Source: Bog-756 sp963831535
GTDB lineage: Bacteria; Actinomycetota; Acidimicrobiia; Acidimicrobiales; RAAP-2
Length of the DNA stretch: 64,000 nucleotides
Direction: 5' to 3'
NCBI GenBank assembly: GCA_963831535.1
Contig: CAWHQP010000001.1
Span: 248,001-312,000, forward strand
Shown here: one piece after another, positions 1 through 7,601 of the stretch
Layout of the letters: the number at the start of each line of letters is the position of its first letter
Numbering within the stretch: position 1 is the first letter of the stretch
Made by a program: the position numbers and the translations under genes
The notes under the pieces: model-generated
The model's input: the letters and a program-made list of their open reading frames with translations, nothing else
Told to the model about the DNA's origin: nothing
The model's database searches: none

Positions 1-12
1 CGTCCACCGGGG

Positions 13-846
13 TCATGCAGGTCCGTCGGCCGGTGGCTCCGCGGCGGCCAAGAACGCCGGCCACTCACCACCCCCGTGGGCCACCAGATTGGCGCCGGTG
101 ACGTAGGCCGCCAAGGGCGACGCCAACACGAGGCACAGACCGGCGACATCATCGGGTGTCCCGAACCGGCCGAGCGGGACCGTGGCGGCGACCCGGGCCA
201 TGCCGTCGGCCCCGCCGTAGTGCTCTTCGGCCCCCTCCGTCGCCACCATGCCGCCTGTGAGGGCGTTGACCCGGACTTTGGGGGCCCACTCGATGGCCAG
301 CGACTGGGTCAGGTTGATGAGTCCGGCCTTGGCCGCGCCGTACGCTGCCGTGCCTGGAGAGGGACGGATTCCGCTCACCGAAGTGATGTTCACGATCGAC
401 CCCCCCTGCTCCTGGCCCTGCATGACCGCGTTGGCCGCCTGGGAGCAGTACAGGGGGGCGAGCAGGTTGAGGTTCACGATCGAGGCCAGAAACCGGGGCG
501 ACGCCTCCGCCGCGTCGAGGTGGGGGGAGCCACCGGCGTTGTTGATCAGGGTGTCGATCCTTCCGTGCCGCTCTACCGCGGTGGTGATGACCAGGGACGC
601 CTGATCGGGGTCGCGGACGTCACCGTTGACGAACACGGCCCGCCGGAGGACGCCCGTTGCGTCCGTCGATGCCGGGAGGTCGGCGTCGACCACGTCGTTG
701 CGCCCGCAGACCACGACGTCGGCACCGGCGGACAGGAAGCCCTCGCTGATGGCCCGGCCGATGCCCCTCGATCCCCCGGTGACCACCACGACCCGGCCGC
801 GGAAATCGAGGGCGCCCGCTATCCGAGCAGAATCCAATGTGGCCAC
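13..846 (-). CDS. SDR-family oxidoreductase, steroid-cluster type
   Basis: A 277-residue NAD(P)-dependent short-chain dehydrogenase. The Rossmann glycine motif TGGSRGIG lies at about residues 23-30, NNAG follows near residue 103, and the catalytic Ser and Tyr-x3-Lys are seen in NITSVSG and YGAAKAG. The start is GTG, preceded by a GGGAGG-like ribosome site. It is divergent from echA20-ipdABC, the same position held by the SDR gene Rv3549c (next to ipdF, Rv3548c) in Mycobacterium tuberculosis. From that synteny I infer oxidation or reduction of a hydroxyl/keto group on a ring C/D steroid-derived CoA thioester. The exact substrate cannot be read from the sequence. The shared control region holds a palindromic operator. 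Confidence 0.9.
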   Translation of the reverse strand: MATLDSARIAGALDFRGRVVVVTGGSRGIGRAISEGFLSAGADVVVCGRNDVVDADLPASTDATGVLRRAVFVNGDVRDPDQASLVITTAVERHGRIDTLINNAGGSPHLDAAEASPRFLASIVNLNLLAPLYCSQAANAVMQGQEQGGSIVNITSVSGIRPSPGTAAYGAAKAGLINLTQSLAIEWAPKVRVNALTGGMVATEGAEEHYGGADGMARVAATVPLGRFGTPDDVAGLCLVLASPLAAYVTGANLVAHGGGEWPAFLAAAEPPADGPA

Positions 847-870
847 AGCTGCCTCCCGGTCTCCGACTGG

Positions 871-892
871 TACTGTCCTGACGCTGTATCAG
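871..892 (+). promoter_or_regulatory. Putative -10 box plus palindromic operator, SDR/echA20 control region
   Basis: TACTGT at 871-876 fits the actinobacterial TANNNT -10 pattern reading toward echA20. One base later, 878-892 reads CTGACGCTGTATCAG, a CTGAC-N5-GTCAG-type inverted repeat with one arm mismatch. A protein bound here would cover the transcription start, so repression is the natural inference. Related sites occur at 12029, 18885, 25613 and 27483. Confidence 0.5.
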
Positions 893-992
893 ATCACGCC
901 GAGTGCGTGCCCGCTCCCCCGTCCACTCGTCCCGGTGCCCCGGACGCTGGCCGGGCGTCGGGACCACGCCTACCGACCGCCCGGAGCCGCGC

Positions 993-1751
993 ATGCCGAT
1001 CGCCGTCCACCAGAACAGCCCAGGGATCGCCGAGGTGGTGATCGACCATCCACCCGTGAACGCACTTGACGTGGCCGGCTGGTTCGGCCTGGCCGAGGCG
1101 GTCCTCACTGCGGGGCGTGTGCCCGACAACCGTGTGGTGATCCTCCGGGCCGAGGGTCGCGGCTTCTGCGCCGGGGTGGATATCAAAGAGATCCGGGCCC
1201 ATGGGGACGAGGCGCTCATCGGGGCCAACCGGGGCTGCTTCGCCGCGTTCGCCGCCGTCTACGAGTGCGAGGTGCCGGTGATCGCCGCCGTCCACGGGTT
1301 CTGTCTCGGAGGAGGGGTGGGGCTGGCCGGCAACGCCGACATCGTGGTGGCGTCCGAGGATGCCACCTTCGGCCTGCCCGAGGTGGACCGTGGGGCCCTG
1401 GGTGCCGCCACCCACCTGTCACGGCTGGTTCCCCAACACCGGATGCGATCGATGGTCTATACCGCCGAGCCGGCGACGGCCGCCGAACTCCACCACTACG
1501 GATCGGTCCTCCGCGTGGTGCCCGGGGACCAACTGGTGGAGGCGGCCTACGAGGTGGCCTCCTCGATTGCCGCCAAGTCCCCCACCATCCTCCGCCGGGC
1601 CAAGGAGTCGCTCAACGGGATCGATCCCGTGGACGTCAAGAGCAGCTACCGGTTCGAGCAGGGATTCACCTACGAGCTGCACGTCGCCGGAGTGGCCGAC
1701 GAGCAACGCGCCGCCTTCGTGGAGAAGCGCGACGCCGACACAACCAGATAG
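993..1751 (+). CDS. echA20: EchA20-like enoyl-CoA hydratase/hydrolase of the steroid ring C/D pathway
   Basis: A 252-residue crotonase-fold protein. The oxyanion-hole segments are visible as GRGFCAGVDIKEI and HGFCLGGGVGLA. In mycobacteria EchA20 acts after the HIP side chain is removed and opens ring D of the bicyclic CoA intermediate by hydrolysis. The assignment rests on family features and on synteny with ipdA, ipdB and ipdC directly downstream. The ATG at 993 gives the usual family length (about 250 residues). A GTG at 903 in the same frame would add 30 residues without family support. The gap to ipdA is only 8 nt, so the genes are probably cotranscribed. Confidence 0.88.
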   Translation: MPIAVHQNSPGIAEVVIDHPPVNALDVAGWFGLAEAVLTAGRVPDNRVVILRAEGRGFCAGVDIKEIRAHGDEALIGANRGCFAAFAAVYECEVPVIAAVHGFCLGGGVGLAGNADIVVASEDATFGLPEVDRGALGAATHLSRLVPQHRMRSMVYTAEPATAAELHHYGSVLRVVPGDQLVEAAYEVASSIAAKSPTILRRAKESLNGIDPVDVKSSYRFEQGFTYELHVAGVADEQRAAFVEKRDADTTR

Positions 1752-1759
1752 GGAGGGGC

Positions 1760-2671
1760 GTGACCGACAAACGACTGACTCTCGACGAGTTCACCGGCGA
1801 GCTGCACAGCGGGATGACCATCGGCATCGGCGGATGGGGATCCCGACGCAAGCCGATGGCGGCGGTCCGGGCCATCCTGCGCTCGGACCTCACCGACCTC
1901 ACCGTGGTCTCCTACGGTGGACCTGACGTCGGCCTCCTGTGCGCCGCGGGCAAGGCTCGCAAGGTGGTCTACGGATTCGTCACCCTCGACTCCATTCCCA
2001 CCGACCCCCACTTCAGGGCGGCCAGGCAGGCGGGGGCCATCGAGGGCATGGAGCTCGACGAGGGTATGTTCTACCTGGGCCTGTTGGCGGCGTCGCAGCG
2101 GGTGCCCTTCCTGCCCACCCGGGCCGGACTGGGCTCGGACGTCATGGTGGTCAACCCGTCGTTGCGGACGGTGGTGTCGCCCTACGACGATGGTGAGGAG
2201 CTGGTGGCGGTGCCGGCTCTCCGACTCGACGCCGCGGTGGTCCACGTCAACCGGGCCGACGCCCGGGGGTCAGGGCAGATCCTCGGTCCCGACCCGTTCT
2301 TCGACGACCTGTTCCTCGGGGCCGCCGACCGTCGGTTCGTGACCACCGAACGCCTCGTGGACACCGACCACTTCGCCTCGGAGGGCGCGCTCCAGACGAT
2401 GTGCATCAGCCGCCTGCTCACCGACGGCGTCATCGAGACTGAGGGTGGGGCGCACTTCACCGCCTGCGTGCCCGACTACCCGCGGGACGAGGGCTTCCAG
2501 AAGGAGTACGTGGCGGCCGCCGGGGACCCGGGTGCGTGGGCGTCCTTCTCGGGCCGGTTCCTCGAAGGTGACGAGGCCTCGTATCAGATCGCCGTGGGCG
2601 AAGCGAGAGTGGAACGGGCGGCCAGAACCGCCGCCGAGAAGGCCGCCTCCGGACAGGGAGGTCGATCATGA
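1760..2671 (+). CDS. ipdA: IpdA, alpha subunit of COCHEA-CoA hydrolase
   Basis: A 303-residue member of the CoA-transferase superfamily (alpha type). The N-terminus has the characteristic MTIGIGGWGSRRKPMA segment, followed by YGGPDVGLLCAAGK, IEGMELDEGM, PTRAGLGSDV and FDDLFL, which closely matches mycobacterial IpdA. IpdAB uses this fold as a C-C hydrolase that opens the last steroid ring (ring C). The Glu in ELDEGM, about residue 101, is the candidate catalytic residue by comparison with the Rhodococcus enzyme. Start is GTG with a GGGAGGGG ribosome site 1-9 nt upstream. The stop overlaps the ATG of ipdB (ATGA), as expected for subunits of one complex. Confidence 0.93.
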   Translation: MTDKRLTLDEFTGELHSGMTIGIGGWGSRRKPMAAVRAILRSDLTDLTVVSYGGPDVGLLCAAGKARKVVYGFVTLDSIPTDPHFRAARQAGAIEGMELDEGMFYLGLLAASQRVPFLPTRAGLGSDVMVVNPSLRTVVSPYDDGEELVAVPALRLDAAVVHVNRADARGSGQILGPDPFFDDLFLGAADRRFVTTERLVDTDHFASEGALQTMCISRLLTDGVIETEGGAHFTACVPDYPRDEGFQKEYVAAAGDPGAWASFSGRFLEGDEASYQIAVGEARVERAARTAAEKAASGQGGRS

Positions 2672-3465
2672 GTTCTCCGTCAACCGGCGCCGGCAGCTCC
2701 GACGCCACCGGCGTCACCCGTGCCGAGTACTGCGCGGTCGCCTGTGCCGAGGTCTTCCGCGGCGACGGGGAGGTCATGGCCAGCGCCTTTGGCACCGCGC
2801 CGGCGCTGGGCGCCAGGCTGGCCCGGCTCACCTTCGCCCCCGACCTGGTCCTGACCGACGGCGACGCCGCGCTGGTGGCCGGGGTGCCCGCCCTCGGAGC
2901 CGATCCGTCCGGTCTGCTGCTCGAGTCGCACATGCCCTACCGCAAGGTATTCGACACCGTGTGGTCGGGACGGCGCAACCTGATCATGATGGCCTCCCAG
3001 ATCGACCGCACCGGTAATCAGAACATCAGTGCCATCGGTCCGTGGGCCCGCCCCAAGGTGCAGCTGATCGGGGTACGGGGGGCACCGGGCAATACCGTCA
3101 ACCACCCGACGAGCTACTGGGTCCCTTCCCACTCCACCCGGTCATTCGTCGAGCAGGTCGACGTGGTTTCGGGTGTCGGATACGCCCGAGCCGAGGCCGC
3201 CGGGCCGGCGGCCATCCGATTCCACGAGATCCGCAGAGTGGTCTCCAACCTCGGCGTCTTCGACTTCGAGACGCCCGATCACGCCATGCGGCTCCGCTCC
3301 GTCCACCCCGGCGTCTCGGTGGACGAGGTGAGCGAGGCCACCGGCTTCGCCCTGGTGATACCGGCCGACGTTCCCGAGACCCGCCAACCCACCCCCGAGG
3401 AGCTGGAGCTGATCCGCACCGTGCTCGACCCACGGGGCCTGAGGGAGCGCGAGATTCGATCATGA
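2668..3465 (+). CDS. ipdB: IpdB, beta subunit of COCHEA-CoA hydrolase
   Basis: A 265-residue CoA-transferase beta-type protein. Family features include the N-terminal YCAVACAEVFRGDGEVMASAF segment, PDLVLTDGDAALV, a QNISAIG segment and the C-terminal pattern FETPDHAMRLRSVHPGVSVDEV. It partners IpdA in the heteromeric ring-opening hydrolase of steroid rings C/D breakdown. It is translationally coupled to ipdA by an ATGA overlap and to ipdC by a second ATGA overlap at 3462-3465. The length is slightly above the roughly 250 residues of the mycobacterial protein. No internal defects are visible. Confidence 0.92.
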   Translation: MSSPSTGAGSSDATGVTRAEYCAVACAEVFRGDGEVMASAFGTAPALGARLARLTFAPDLVLTDGDAALVAGVPALGADPSGLLLESHMPYRKVFDTVWSGRRNLIMMASQIDRTGNQNISAIGPWARPKVQLIGVRGAPGNTVNHPTSYWVPSHSTRSFVEQVDVVSGVGYARAEAAGPAAIRFHEIRRVVSNLGVFDFETPDHAMRLRSVHPGVSVDEVSEATGFALVIPADVPETRQPTPEELELIRTVLDPRGLREREIRS

Positions 3466-4562
3466 CGGCAGCGGAACCCGATGCCGTCCGCCAGGTTCAC
3501 CCGGCTCTCGACACCCCGTTCTGCCGACTGGTGGGGGTCCGGTACCCCATCGTCCAGACCGGCATGGGGTGGGTGGCCGGGCCCCGCCTGGTGGCCGCCA
3601 CGGCCGAGGCCGGAGGGCTGGGCATCTTGGCTTCGGCCACCATGACGTTCCCCGAACTGGTATCGGCCATCGCCGAGGTTCGTGCGCGCACCGACCGGCC
3701 CTTCGGGGTCAACATGCGGACCGATGTGGCCGACGTCGGTGAACGGGTGGCGCTGATGATCGACAACGGGGTGCGGGTGGCCAGCTTCGCGCAGGCCCCC
3801 AAACCTGAGCTGGTGGACCGGTGCCGGAAGGCCGGCTTGGTGGTGATGCCGACCATCGGTGCCCGCCGCCACGCCGAGAAGGTGGCCGAGTGGGGCGTGG
3901 ACGCGGTGATCAGTCAGGGGGGAGAAGGAGGGGGGCATACCGGCTCGGTCCCCACGTCCCTCCTGACCCCCGCCGTGGTCGACGCAGTCGGCGGCCGGGT
4001 CGAGGTCATCGCGGCCGGCGGCTTCTTCGACGGCCGGGGGCTGGTGGCCGCCCTGGCCTACGGCGCTTCGGGCATCGCCATGGGTACGCGCTTCCTCCTC
4101 ACCCAAGAGAGCCGAGTGCCTGACGAGGTGAAGCAGGTCTACCTCGGGACGGCCGTGACCGGCACGGTGGTGTCCACGGCGGTGGACGGCGCCCCGCAAC
4201 GGGTCATCCGCACCGAGTTGATCGACCGCCTCGAGCGGTCCAGCTGGATCGAGAACCTACCCCGGGCACTGGCCAACGCTCACGCCTTCCGACGCCAGAC
4301 CGACACCTCTCTCATGGCCCTCGTGAAAGAGGGACGGGCGCTCAAACAGGGCAACGAGCTGTCGTGGCCCCAGGTCGTGATGGCGGCCAACGCCCCGATG
4401 ATGACCAAGGCCGGGTTGGTTGACGGACGCACCGATGTGGGCGTCCTACCCACCGGTCAGGTGGTCGGCGAGATCGCCGAACTCCCCACCGTGGCTGAGC
4501 TCATCGGTCGCATCGTGGACCAGGCCACGGCAGTGCTCAACCGTCTCGGCGGAGTGGGCTGA
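3462..4562 (+). CDS. ipdC: IpdC-like nitronate monooxygenase-family flavoprotein
   Basis: A 366-residue FMN-binding TIM-barrel protein of the nitronate monooxygenase / 2-nitropropane dioxygenase family. Features are the N-terminal YPIVQTGMGWVAGPRLVAA segment, the ISQGGEGGGHTG loop, and the phosphate-binding GGFFDGRGLVAALAYGASGIAMGTRF. In mycobacteria IpdC is a reductase needed for HIP catabolism, not a nitronate oxidase, and the operon position after ipdAB (ATGA overlap) supports that role. The start at 3462 is fixed by the overlap. A homologous but separate gene lies at 38878, outside the steroid cluster. Confidence 0.9.
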   Translation: MTAAEPDAVRQVHPALDTPFCRLVGVRYPIVQTGMGWVAGPRLVAATAEAGGLGILASATMTFPELVSAIAEVRARTDRPFGVNMRTDVADVGERVALMIDNGVRVASFAQAPKPELVDRCRKAGLVVMPTIGARRHAEKVAEWGVDAVISQGGEGGGHTGSVPTSLLTPAVVDAVGGRVEVIAAGGFFDGRGLVAALAYGASGIAMGTRFLLTQESRVPDEVKQVYLGTAVTGTVVSTAVDGAPQRVIRTELIDRLERSSWIENLPRALANAHAFRRQTDTSLMALVKEGRALKQGNELSWPQVVMAANAPMMTKAGLVDGRTDVGVLPTGQVVGEIAELPTVAELIGRIVDQATAVLNRLGGVG

Positions 4563-4633
4563 CCCTCCCGACCCGGTGGCAGCCAGAGTCCGGTGGCTCC
4601 CCGGGTTTCCGTCCGGCCCCGACCGGCCATTGC

Positions 4634-4639
4634 TACTAT
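4634..4639 (+). promoter_or_regulatory. Putative -10 box of a leaderless P450 transcript
   Basis: TACTAT, preceded by TG in the extended -10 position, lies 9 nt before the GTG of the P450. With a start site about 7-9 nt after the box, the mRNA would begin at or very near the start codon. No Shine-Dalgarno sequence is visible. I see no convincing -35 hexamer. Confidence 0.4.
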
Positions 4640-4648
4640 CGCTGGGCA

Positions 4649-5896
4649 GTGAACCACGTGGCGGCGGCAACGTCCGGCTTCCATCCGGACTTCGACCTCT
4701 CTGATCCGGAGTGGAGCGTTGACCCCTTCCCTCACTACGCCCGGCTCAGGGAGCATGCCCCGATCCATCGGAGCCAGATGGGCGAACTGGGCTTTTGGGT
4801 GGTATCCCGACATGCCGACTGCCTGGCCATGCTGCGAGACCGTCGGGTCAGCTCGGACACGCTCAACGTACCCGAAGGATTTCGGCGACCCACCCACGAC
4901 GACCCGATGGCCATCGCCCGGCTGGACATGCGACCGTTCCTCTTCCGTGATCCCCCCGACCACACCCGCCTGCGCGGCCTGTTGGTGAAGGCGTTCACAC
5001 CCAAGGTCGTCGAATCCCTCCGGGATCGGACCCAGCGGATGGTCGACGAACTTCTGGACGACGTTCTGGACGCCGGTGAGGTCGACCTCCTGGAGGAGTT
5101 CGCCTCCCCCCTGCCCGTGCGGGTCATCTGCGACCTACTGGGCGTCCCCGCCGAGGACTGGAACCGGTTCCGGCAGTGGTCGGATGCCATGGCCCGGGGC
5201 CTCGACCCCGACTTCCTGCTGTCCGACGACACCGTGGCCGCCCGTGATGTCGCCGTGGTGCAGTTCGCCGGGTACTTCTATGAACTGCTGGCCGACCGCA
5301 GGAAGCACCTCGGGGACGATCTGCTCAGCCGACTGATCCAGGTGGAGGAGGAGGGTTCGTCCCTCACCGAAGCGGAGATGCTGTCGACGTGCATCCTCTT
5401 GCTGGTGGCTGGCCACGAGACGGCGGTGATCCTCCTCTCCGGTGGCAGCTTGGCCCTGCTCCGCCATCCGGACCAGATGGAGCGCTTCCGGACCGATCCG
5501 GGGGTGCAGCGCAGTGCCATCGAGGAGATGCTCCGGATCGTGACACCGGTCCAGATGACCGCGCGAGCCATGACCGAGGACGCCGAGTTCGGGGGTGTGC
5601 ACTTCTCCGAAGGCGACTACGTCATCCTGCTGCTGGCCTCGGGCAATCGCGATGCTGACCAGTTCGAGGATCCTGAGCGTTTCGACATCACCCGAACGCC
5701 CAACAACCACCTCGGACTGGGATTCGGCATCCACCACTGTCTCGGAGCACCCCTGGCTCGCATGGAGAGCCAGGTGGCGCTGGCCACGCTGGTACGGCGC
5801 GCTCCCCGCATGACCCTGGCCACGGACGACGTCGGTTACAAGTCCAACATCGTCATGCGGGGCATGACGGCACTTCCGGTCTCCATCCACGGCTGA
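4649..5896 (+). CDS. Cytochrome P450
   Basis: A 415-residue soluble bacterial P450. The oxygen-activating I-helix reads AGHETA (about 254-259), the K-helix ExxR is in EEMLR, and the heme-thiolate loop FGIHHCLGAPLAR carries the axial Cys at about residue 364. All key motifs are intact. It follows the ipd operon by 86 nt on the same strand but has its own putative promoter. Mycobacterial steroid loci include P450s (CYP125, CYP142, CYP124) that oxidise the side chain. The position suggests a steroid or terpenoid hydroxylase, but I cannot assign a subfamily. A separate ferredoxin/reductase pair would be needed and is not in the window. Confidence 0.92.
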   Translation: MNHVAAATSGFHPDFDLSDPEWSVDPFPHYARLREHAPIHRSQMGELGFWVVSRHADCLAMLRDRRVSSDTLNVPEGFRRPTHDDPMAIARLDMRPFLFRDPPDHTRLRGLLVKAFTPKVVESLRDRTQRMVDELLDDVLDAGEVDLLEEFASPLPVRVICDLLGVPAEDWNRFRQWSDAMARGLDPDFLLSDDTVAARDVAVVQFAGYFYELLADRRKHLGDDLLSRLIQVEEEGSSLTEAEMLSTCILLLVAGHETAVILLSGGSLALLRHPDQMERFRTDPGVQRSAIEEMLRIVTPVQMTARAMTEDAEFGGVHFSEGDYVILLLASGNRDADQFEDPERFDITRTPNNHLGLGFGIHHCLGAPLARMESQVALATLVRRAPRMTLATDDVGYKSNIVMRGMTALPVSIHG

Positions 5897-6272
5897 CGGT
5901 CCCGTCGCCCGACGACACCGGCTCGGCCACCGGACGGAACCGCGGAGCTACCGACGGTGACCGAGCCCATCGCAGCCGGATGCGTCTCCATGCGTTCAGT
6001 ATTCGTTCATGTCATTGAATCATTACCCGGGTCGATCATTTCCGCATAGACACCACCCCCTTTACCATCTCGACAGCCACCGTTGAAGGCGGGGGAACAG
6101 AGCCAAGAGACCAATTGGGCATTGTGCGGACAGAGCCGTTGGGCAATAATCTGGGCGTAGCCATTCCTGCCCCGGACTGCCGTAACCTGCCACGGAGACA
6201 ATCGAAGTCCTGCCTGCGCTCTGCGCCTCCCGCCTTCGTTCGTCGACCCAGCGCTTCACCAGAGGAGTTCTC
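5897..6272 (+). other. Intergenic region, AT-richer, no gene recognised
   Basis: This 376-nt gap between the P450 and the ketosynthase-like gene is visibly lower in GC than its surroundings, especially about 5990-6070 and 6110-6200. ORFs crossing it are short or are antisense shadows of the downstream gene. It holds a plausible promoter at 6122-6152 and a clear ribosome site (AGAGGAG) before the ATG at 6273. I saw no convincing RNA gene. Confidence 0.5.
6122..6150 (+). promoter_or_regulatory. Putative promoter of the ketosynthase-like gene
   Basis: TTGTGC at 6122-6127 is followed after 17 nt by AATAAT at 6145-6150. The overlapping TAATCT at 6147-6152 also fits TANNNT. TTGGGCA occurs twice, at about 6115 and 6139. 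The implied leader is about 115 nt, ending in a good ribosome site. Confidence 0.4.
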
Positions 6273-7496
6273 ATGTCGGAAGACCTTCCCAAGTCGCCGT
6301 CGCCGCCCTCGCGGGCGAGCCATGGTGGACGGGACGCGGTGATCAGTGTCACCGGGGTGGGCGCGGTCACCGGCTACGGATGGGGAAGAAAGCACGTCTG
6401 GGATGGGTTCTTGCTCGGGGAGAGCGCGGTAAAGCTGGTTTCGGGGTTGGGTGAGTTCGTGGCCGACGGACAGGCGTATCTCTCGCTCATCAACGACGAG
6501 GGCGATCGGCGCGACGGCCCCAGCCGGTACATGCAGGCCGTGCGGTTCGCCGCCCGTGAGGCCATCATCGACGCCATCGAGCGCGGATGGCGGCCGGGTC
6601 CGGTGGTGGGCGTGGTCCACAGCCTGGAGAAGGGCGACTTCGAGATGTGGAGCGAGTTCTACCGGCACCCCGAGGTCCGGGTCCGGGCCAAGACCTGGGT
6701 GAACATGCTTCCCTCCACGGTCATCACCCAGATGATGAAGGAGCACGACTTCCACGGCCCGGCCATGTCGGTCTCGGCCATGTGTGCCAGCGCCAACGCC
6801 GGAATGATCACGGCCAAGTCGTGGATCGACTCCGGCATCGCCACCGACGTGATCCTGCTGGCCACCGACCTTTCGGGCATCCCCCAGAACCTGCGGCCCT
6901 TCAAGGACCTCGGTGTCGCCGTCTTCGACACACCTCCGCTGCAGGCGTGCCGGCCCTTCCAGGAGGGCAGCCGTGGCTTCGTCGGCGGTGAGGCCGCCGT
7001 GGCCATGGTGCTGTCCAAGCGCACGACCGGCTCCTACGCGTCGGTGTTGGGCGGAGCGATGACCATGGACGCCTACAACCTGACCGGGGTGGCTCCCGAT
7101 CTGGTCGAGATGAAGCGGTGCTTCCACGAGGCGCTGGGCAACGCCGGCGTATCCGCCGAGGAGGTGGCCTACGTGAACGCCCACGGGCCCGGCACCGCGG
7201 CCTGCGACGCCGCCGAGGCCCAGATCATGGACGAGCTGTTCCCCGACGCCCACGGCATCTACTCGGTCAAACCCTTGGTCGGCCACTGCCAGTCGGCCGC
7301 TGCCGGGGTGGAGACACTGGCCACGCTCTACGCCCATGAGACCGGGTTCATTCCGTCGCCGCCCCAGGTGGCGCCCGGACACCCCAAGCTGGTGGACGGC
7401 AGAACCCCCAGCGTGCCGGGTATGACGGTCAAATCCTCCATCGGGATGGGTGGCTATAACACGGTGGTGGTTTTGGCCGAGCCAGACCCGACCTGA
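6273..7496 (+). CDS. Beta-ketoacyl-ACP synthase-like (KAS I/II fold) protein
   Basis: A 407-residue thiolase-fold condensing enzyme. The nucleophilic Cys is in SAMCASAN (about residue 171), the first catalytic His in NAHGPGTAACD, and the second in KPLVGHCQSAAAG, giving the C-H-H triad of chain-elongating ketosynthases. It stands alone, with no acyl carrier protein, malonyltransferase or ketoreductase nearby, so it is not part of a visible fatty acid or polyketide cluster. Its N-terminus has a 25-residue Ser/Pro-rich extension. An AGAGGAG ribosome site precedes the ATG. A 7-bp GC hairpin follows the stop. The biological product is unknown. Confidence 0.82.
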   Translation: MSEDLPKSPSPPSRASHGGRDAVISVTGVGAVTGYGWGRKHVWDGFLLGESAVKLVSGLGEFVADGQAYLSLINDEGDRRDGPSRYMQAVRFAAREAIIDAIERGWRPGPVVGVVHSLEKGDFEMWSEFYRHPEVRVRAKTWVNMLPSTVITQMMKEHDFHGPAMSVSAMCASANAGMITAKSWIDSGIATDVILLATDLSGIPQNLRPFKDLGVAVFDTPPLQACRPFQEGSRGFVGGEAAVAMVLSKRTTGSYASVLGGAMTMDAYNLTGVAPDLVEMKRCFHEALGNAGVSAEEVAYVNAHGPGTAACDAAEAQIMDELFPDAHGIYSVKPLVGHCQSAAAGVETLATLYAHETGFIPSPPQVAPGHPKLVDGRTPSVPGMTVKSSIGMGGYNTVVVLAEPDPT

Positions 7497-7506
7497 GCCG
7501 GCCCTT

Positions 7507-7523
7507 CCGCCCTCTGAGGGCGG
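7507..7523 (+). terminator. GC-rich hairpin after the ketosynthase-like gene
   Basis: CCGCCCT (7507-7513), loop CTG, AGGGCGG (7517-7523) form a perfect 7-bp stem 11 nt after the stop codon. There is no T-run, which is common for terminators in high-GC actinobacteria. Confidence 0.45.
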
Positions 7524-7601
7524 TCGGGGCCAGGCACGGCCGAGGCAGCGCCAACGACGGAACGTTGGTGCACCGGACGGCACCTAAAGGCATTAGGGAA
7601 T

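Noticed and set aside
903..992. GTG at 903 as the start of echA20
   Set aside because: The extra 30 residues are Arg/Pro-rich and have no counterpart in the roughly 250-residue family; ATG 993 fits.
6036..7583. Long antisense ORF (515 residues) opposite the ketosynthase-like gene
   Set aside because: Composition is typical of a GC-rich shadow frame (His/Gly/Arg-rich, no family motif), and the plus-strand gene has a full catalytic set.
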